From positions 11,160,001-11,224,000 of the forward strand of contig NZ_RKQF01000001.1 of NCBI RefSeq assembly GCF_003814875.1: DNA of 64,000 nucleotides, written 5' to 3'. The stretch is from Streptomyces sp. Ag109_O5-1. Its GTDB lineage: Bacteria; Actinomycetota; Actinomycetes; Streptomycetales; Streptomycetaceae. Both the position numbers and the translations under genes were made by a program. Positions 60,850-64,000 of this stretch are shown here, in pieces (position 1 is the stretch's first letter; each line of letters begins with the position of its first letter). The notes beneath the pieces were generated by a model, which ran no database searches, was not told where the DNA came from, and saw only the letters and a program-made list of their open reading frames with translations.

Positions 60850-61752
60850 TCGACCACCTGCGCGAGAAGGGCCTCGGGGTCGATCTCCCCCAGAGGGGGC
60901 ACCCCCAGTCTGCCGGGTGCTGGAGTTGTCGCCGTCCACTTATTTCGCCCGCAAACACCGGCCGAAGTCGGCCCGCCGGCTCCGCGACGAACAGCTGATG
61001 CCGCTGATCGAGGAGATCCACGCGGAGTCCGGGGCCACCTATGGGGCCCGGCGGGTCACCCGCGCCCTGCGGCGCAAGGGCATCGACGTGGCCCGCTGCA
61101 CCATCGAGCGGCTGATGCGCGAGCTGGGCATCGAGGGCGTCATCCGCGGACAGCGGCGCCGCACCACGGTGCCCGAGCCGTCGGCGCCCCGCCCGCCGGA
61201 CCTGGTCGACCGAAATTTCACGGCCTCCCGTCCCGACCAGCTCTGGGTGGCGGACATGACGTATGTCCGTACCTGGTCGGGCTGGGTGTATGTGGCGTTC
61301 GTCCTGGACGTGTACTCGCGGATGATCGTCGGCTGGCAGGTCGCGAACCACATGCGGACCGAACTCCCGCTGGACGCCCTGGAGATGGCCTTGTGGAGAC
61401 GGAGGATCAAGACGGACTCCGGCCTCATTCACCACAGCGACAGGGGTTCGCCCAATATGTGTCGATTCGCTATACCGACCGGCTCGCCGACATCGGCGCC
61501 TCCGCGTCGGTCGGTTCCGTCGCGGACAGCTATGACAACGCGATGGCCGAGGCGTTGAACGGCACCTTCAAGGCCGAGCTGATCGAGATGCAGGGGCCCT
61601 GGACCGGCTCCGACCAGGACGAGCGGGCGATCTTCCAGTGGGTCACCTGGTACAACGAAGAACGCCTGCACTCCGCCCTCGACTACGTACCGCCCGCCGA
61701 GTACGAACGCGACTTCTGGCGAAGCCAGGAGCAAGCCCAGCAGTCCGCCTGA
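60846..61752 (+). pseudogene. IS3-family transposase OrfB (DDE integrase), twice frameshifted
   Basis: Starts as IDHLREKGLGVD in frame from GTG 60846 overlapping OrfA. A C5-AGA-G5-like insertion at about 60885-60907 shifts the frame; it then reads CRVLELSPSTYFARK, DEQLMPLIEEIHAESG, YGARRVTRALRRKG, WVADMTYVRTWSGW (first Asp), VLDVYSRMIVGW and LIHHSDRGS (second Asp). A 2-bp insertion near 61450 shifts it again to QYVSIRYTDRLADIG, SYDNAMAEALNGTFKAEL (Glu) and EERLHSALDY. All three DDE residues persist but in different frames. Confidence 0.9.
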
Positions 61753-61791
61753 AACAAGATCACCGGACTCTACGAAACTCGGGGCGGCTCA

Positions 61792-62219
61792 ATCCATCCT
61801 GGAGACCGTCATTCGCCTCCTATGCAATAAAGGCCCTCAAAGCAGGGTGGGGGCGAGAGCCGCATATAGGGCTTGACCTGCATAAACACCCTCTCAGAGG
61901 GCGTTTAGTGATGATTGGTAAGGATGTGTCCACTTTAAGGTCTACGGCTTTCGTGAGGCTTTGACCTGTAGGAGCGCATTCGCGCGCTCCGAGGTGGCGA
62001 TCGGACCGCCCGTTTGGTTCGCACGTGCCGCTCAAGTTCCGTCTGGTTTAGCAATGGGATGGAAGACCCCTACCAGTAGAGATCTTCCAGGTATTTCATG
62101 CCATGACATTGGCAATAAAGTCAGGCAAAGTGCTGCAAAACGGTCGGTGCGAATCAACATCAAACGCCCACTCAAGGTTCCCGGCAGAGTCCTTCAGTGA
62201 AGATCTGACTGGACCTCGG
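61792..62219. other. Lower-GC stretch without genes
   Basis: About 430 bp right of the IS element with clearly lower GC than the surroundings and no supported gene. A small inverted repeat CCCTCTCAGAGGG sits at about 61890-61902. Codon bias seen everywhere else in the window is absent. It looks like foreign or mobile-element-derived DNA; no terminal repeats or transposase remains were recognised. Confidence 0.55.
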
Positions 62220-62513
62220 TCAGTCGATGCCTTCGACGATGCGGAAGTCGCGTTCGACGCCGTCGGAGAGGGCGACCAGCGCCTCCTGGTAGGCCGCGCT
62301 CTCGCGCGTCGCGACGGCCTGCTCGAAGCTGTCGAACTCGATCAGGACGGTGCGCTCGGCGATTCCGGCGTCATGCGCCACTACCCGACCGCCACGGACG
62401 AGGACCCGGCCGCCCCCGGCCTCGACGGTCAGGCGGGCCAGCTTGTTGTAAGCAGCCAGCTTCTCAGGATCTGAAATGGTGCGGTAGACGCTGACCCAGT
62501 AGCCCTTGGGCAT
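62220..62513 (-). CDS. DUF1330 domain-containing protein
   Basis: 97 residues covering the whole DUF1330 domain: KGYWVSVYRTISDPEKLA, GGRVLVRGGRVVAHD, VLIEFDSFEQAVATRES, YQEALVALSDGVERDFRI. ATG at 62513 follows GGAGG with ideal spacing. Downstream of PhzF on the same strand with a 100-bp gap; possibly cotranscribed with nadC-phzF. Fold is a dimeric alpha-beta barrel; function unknown. Confidence 0.9.
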   Translation of the reverse strand: MPKGYWVSVYRTISDPEKLAAYNKLARLTVEAGGGRVLVRGGRVVAHDAGIAERTVLIEFDSFEQAVATRESAAYQEALVALSDGVERDFRIVEGID

Positions 62514-62619
62514 GGAACCTCCAGTGTTGGGATGAGTGCATCTGACTTACGCGTTGGTCCCGGACTCGCGTCGGCGGCCGTCCTCGTTGGTCTGCTGACC
62601 ACCCCGAGTCGCCTTCGTG

Positions 62620-63492
62620 TCAGCCGAGCCGGGGAAGGCGGACGACGCGCGCGATTTCTGCGGCGCCGCCCAGGCGGATCAGGGTGCCGGACGCGCTGCG
62701 TTGTGCGTTGGCGATGATCGTGGACGGATGGCCGAGGTGATCGCCCATGTCGACCGCGATGCCGGTGACGCCCTGATCCGCGAGATACGCGGCCAGACAT
62801 GCGGTGCTGTTGGCGTTGGCGACATCCTCGGGGACGCCGATCGACGGGGCGAACATCCGGGCCGCCGCCCGACCGTCCGCATCGGGGATCGAGTAGGCGT
62901 AGCAGCCCAGCAGTCCGTAGCGGTCACAGGCATGGCGCAGTGCCGTGACGTCCGGACGGAGTTCGGCCAGCACGGTGCGTGATCGCACGGGTAACAGCAG
63001 CCGTGGCCGGCCGGGTGAGGCCACGCAGGCGCCGTCGGGAAGGGATTCGCTCATCAGGCCGAGGGCGGTCGCGATCGCCCGGAGTTCGGGTTCCCCGGCG
63101 TCCCGCGGGCTGATCGGGCCCGGGTCGAAAGTGGCCGTCAGGTCGTCGTGTTCTCGCTTCGCCCAGCCTTCGAATGCGCGACTTGTGGTATGCAGCGCGG
63201 CCCGGTAATCGGCGTCGCCGCCGTAGCGCACAGCGAGCAGCGCCAGTGCGGCGACTGTGCCGTGACCGCAGGCGGGCAACTCGCCTTCGCCGGTGAAGAA
63301 CCGGAGCCGATACGACGGTCGAGCCTGATCCTCGCCGTCCACCGCAGCGATGAAGACCGCGTGCGAGGTGCCTGTCGCAGCAGGGATGCGCCGTCGCTCG
63401 GCATCGGTGAAGGGCGCATCGTCGAGAACGGCGGTCGGACTGCCGCCCTGGCCCTGCCGCCGGCACGCGTCGACGATCGTCACCTCGGGCAT
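62620..63492 (-). CDS. PhzF-family protein
   Basis: 290 residues of the PhzF/diaminopimelate-epimerase fold. Recognisable blocks: VDACRRQGQGGSPTAV at the start (the usual F-x-GNP is altered to G-GSP), RFFTGEGELPACGHGT for the first half and ANANSTACLAAYLADQG in the second (replacing DPATGSA). The Glu that abstracts the proton near residue 45 in the family is here in a TGTSHAVFI context, so catalysis is doubtful or altered. Start overlaps the end of nadC by 13 bp, so they are coupled. The function in a nadC operon is unclear; a pyridine-ring-related isomerase is a guess. Confidence 0.8.
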   Translation of the reverse strand: MPEVTIVDACRRQGQGGSPTAVLDDAPFTDAERRRIPAATGTSHAVFIAAVDGEDQARPSYRLRFFTGEGELPACGHGTVAALALLAVRYGGDADYRAALHTTSRAFEGWAKREHDDLTATFDPGPISPRDAGEPELRAIATALGLMSESLPDGACVASPGRPRLLLPVRSRTVLAELRPDVTALRHACDRYGLLGCYAYSIPDADGRAAARMFAPSIGVPEDVANANSTACLAAYLADQGVTGIAVDMGDHLGHPSTIIANAQRSASGTLIRLGGAAEIARVVRLPRLG

Positions 63493-64000
63493 GGCGCCGC
63501 GTCCATCGTGATCAGCATCGTCAGGTCGAGCGCGGGCGCGCTGTGCGTCAGGGCGCCGATCGAGATGAGGTCGATGCCGGCATCGGCAATGGCGCGAACC
63601 CGGTCCAGGGTGACGTTGCCGGAGGCCTCCAGGAGGATCTCCGAACCGCTGGAACGGCTGGCCCTCATTCGCATCACTTCTTCGATGTCGGTCACCTCCA
63701 TGTTGTCGAGCATGAGCCAGCCGGCTCCCGCTTCCATGGCTTCGCGGGCCTGCGCGACGGTCTGCACTTCGACGTCGATCGGCACGCTCGTCCCGGAATC
63801 GGCCATTCCCTTCCGGACCGCACTGATCGCCGCGGTCACCCCGCCCGCCGCGGTGATGTGGTTCTCCTTCAGCAGGACCATCGCCGCCAGGGTGAGCCGG
63901 TGGTTGCTGCCGCCGCCCGCGGTGACGGCGTACTTGTCCAGCGCCCGCAGCCCCGGGGCGGTCTTGCGGGTGTCCAGGATCCGCGCCGGGGTTCCGGCCA
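63480..64000 (-). CDS. nadC: Nicotinate-nucleotide diphosphorylase (carboxylating), C-terminal part
   Basis: The window holds the last 173 residues; the N-terminal part lies beyond 64000. Visible: RILDTRKTAPGLR and KYAVTAGGGSNHR (quinolinate and PRPP binding), LKENHITAAGG, VPIDVEVQTVAQAREA, LMLDNM, EASGNVTLDRV and ISIGALTHSAPALD. These are the diagnostic blocks of quinolinate phosphoribosyltransferase, which makes nicotinate mononucleotide from quinolinate in NAD synthesis. Last codons overlap the phzF start. Whether this is the housekeeping copy cannot be told here; the unusual partner suggests a secondary copy used for a pyridine-derived metabolite. Confidence 0.93.
   Translation of the reverse strand, partial: AGTPARILDTRKTAPGLRALDKYAVTAGGGSNHRLTLAAMVLLKENHITAAGGVTAAISAVRKGMADSGTSVPIDVEVQTVAQAREAMEAGAGWLMLDNMEVTDIEEVMRMRASRSSGSEILLEASGNVTLDRVRAIADAGIDLISIGALTHSAPALDLTMLITMDAAPCPR

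Larger units (their letters stand above)
60466..61791 (+). mobile_element. Defective IS3-family insertion sequence
   Basis: 1326 bp bounded by imperfect inverted repeats: TGAGCTGCATCCCGTTTCG at 60466 and its partner ending GGCTCA at 61791, sharing TGAGC, GTTTCGT and GAGTCC. It carries orfA and orfB of an IS3-type transposase. OrfB has a small palindromic insertion and a later 2-bp insertion, so the element cannot produce an active transposase by itself. No target duplication is visible: left flank ends CCAGA, right flank begins ATCC, suggesting rearrangement at one end. Confidence 0.85.

Noticed and set aside
1-64000. Search for tRNA, rRNA, CRISPR array, phage integrase or att site
   Set aside because: No sequence with these signatures was recognised by eye; a covariance-model scan was not possible here.

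Overview
The window is high-GC DNA with Streptomyces-like character: strong third-position GC bias, long antisense open frames over real genes, many GTG starts, purine-rich ribosome binding sites, and families such as SDR and DHA2 transporters, LAL and LuxR regulators, secreted S8 and S53 proteases, a STAS-ANTAR protein, an Mrp antiporter and LigD-type polymerase. The density of broken genes, two transposon relics and patchwork function suggest an accessory region such as a chromosome arm. No rRNA, tRNA or CRISPR array was seen.

Region 1 (1-8.0 kb): decayed remains of a divergent NmrA/HxlR pair, then a tightly overlapping minus-strand operon read from 5.4 kb to 0.5 kb: CocE-type ester hydrolase, acyl-CoA ligase, enoyl-CoA hydratase and SDR dehydrogenase. 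Its apparent promoter carries a GTAC-type inverted repeat in the spacer. Then comes a gene graveyard: hydrolase tail, IS5-type transposase relic, SDR and CocE scraps, with one intact DUF1330 gene.

Region 2 (8.0-15.7 kb): a compact putative regulon. Two very similar TetR regulators, an SDR plus alpha/beta hydrolase operon, a DHA2 exporter and a 4Fe-4S reductase-like protein all have copies of a 14-bp palindrome upstream (AAACCGATCGGTTT). Structural genes carry two sites flanking the probable -10; the tetR genes carry one site overlapping the -35 and look leaderless.

Region 3 (15.7-30 kb): a degraded LAL regulator, then a secreted-hydrolase island: a 1287-aa subtilisin flanked by two related LuxR-type regulators, a sedolisin-like S53 protease, a 157-bp hexanucleotide tract and a Tat-exported PIG-L deacetylase with propeller-like C-terminal part.

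Region 4 (30-49 kb): regulators and stress physiology: a winged-helix protein, a STAS-ANTAR fusion, small hydrophilic proteins, an operon for lactate/glycolate-type oxidation (FAD/Fe-S dehydrogenase, pyruvate oxidase-like TPP enzyme, enolase-superfamily member), paralogous small proteins, catalase, an Mrp-type cation antiporter operon without the large MrpA subunit, and a low-affinity iron permease-like protein.

Region 5 (49-64 kb): a frameshifted PhzF gene, a mycothiol-dependent isomerase-like protein, an HhH-GPD protein beside a stand-alone LigD polymerase domain, a VOC protein, an AraC/MBL/NAD-binding cluster, broken SpoIIE-type and FAD/Rieske genes, HAD and Ppx/GppA phosphatases, a defective IS3 element, a lower-GC stretch without genes, a second DUF1330 gene and a nadC-phzF pair running off the end.
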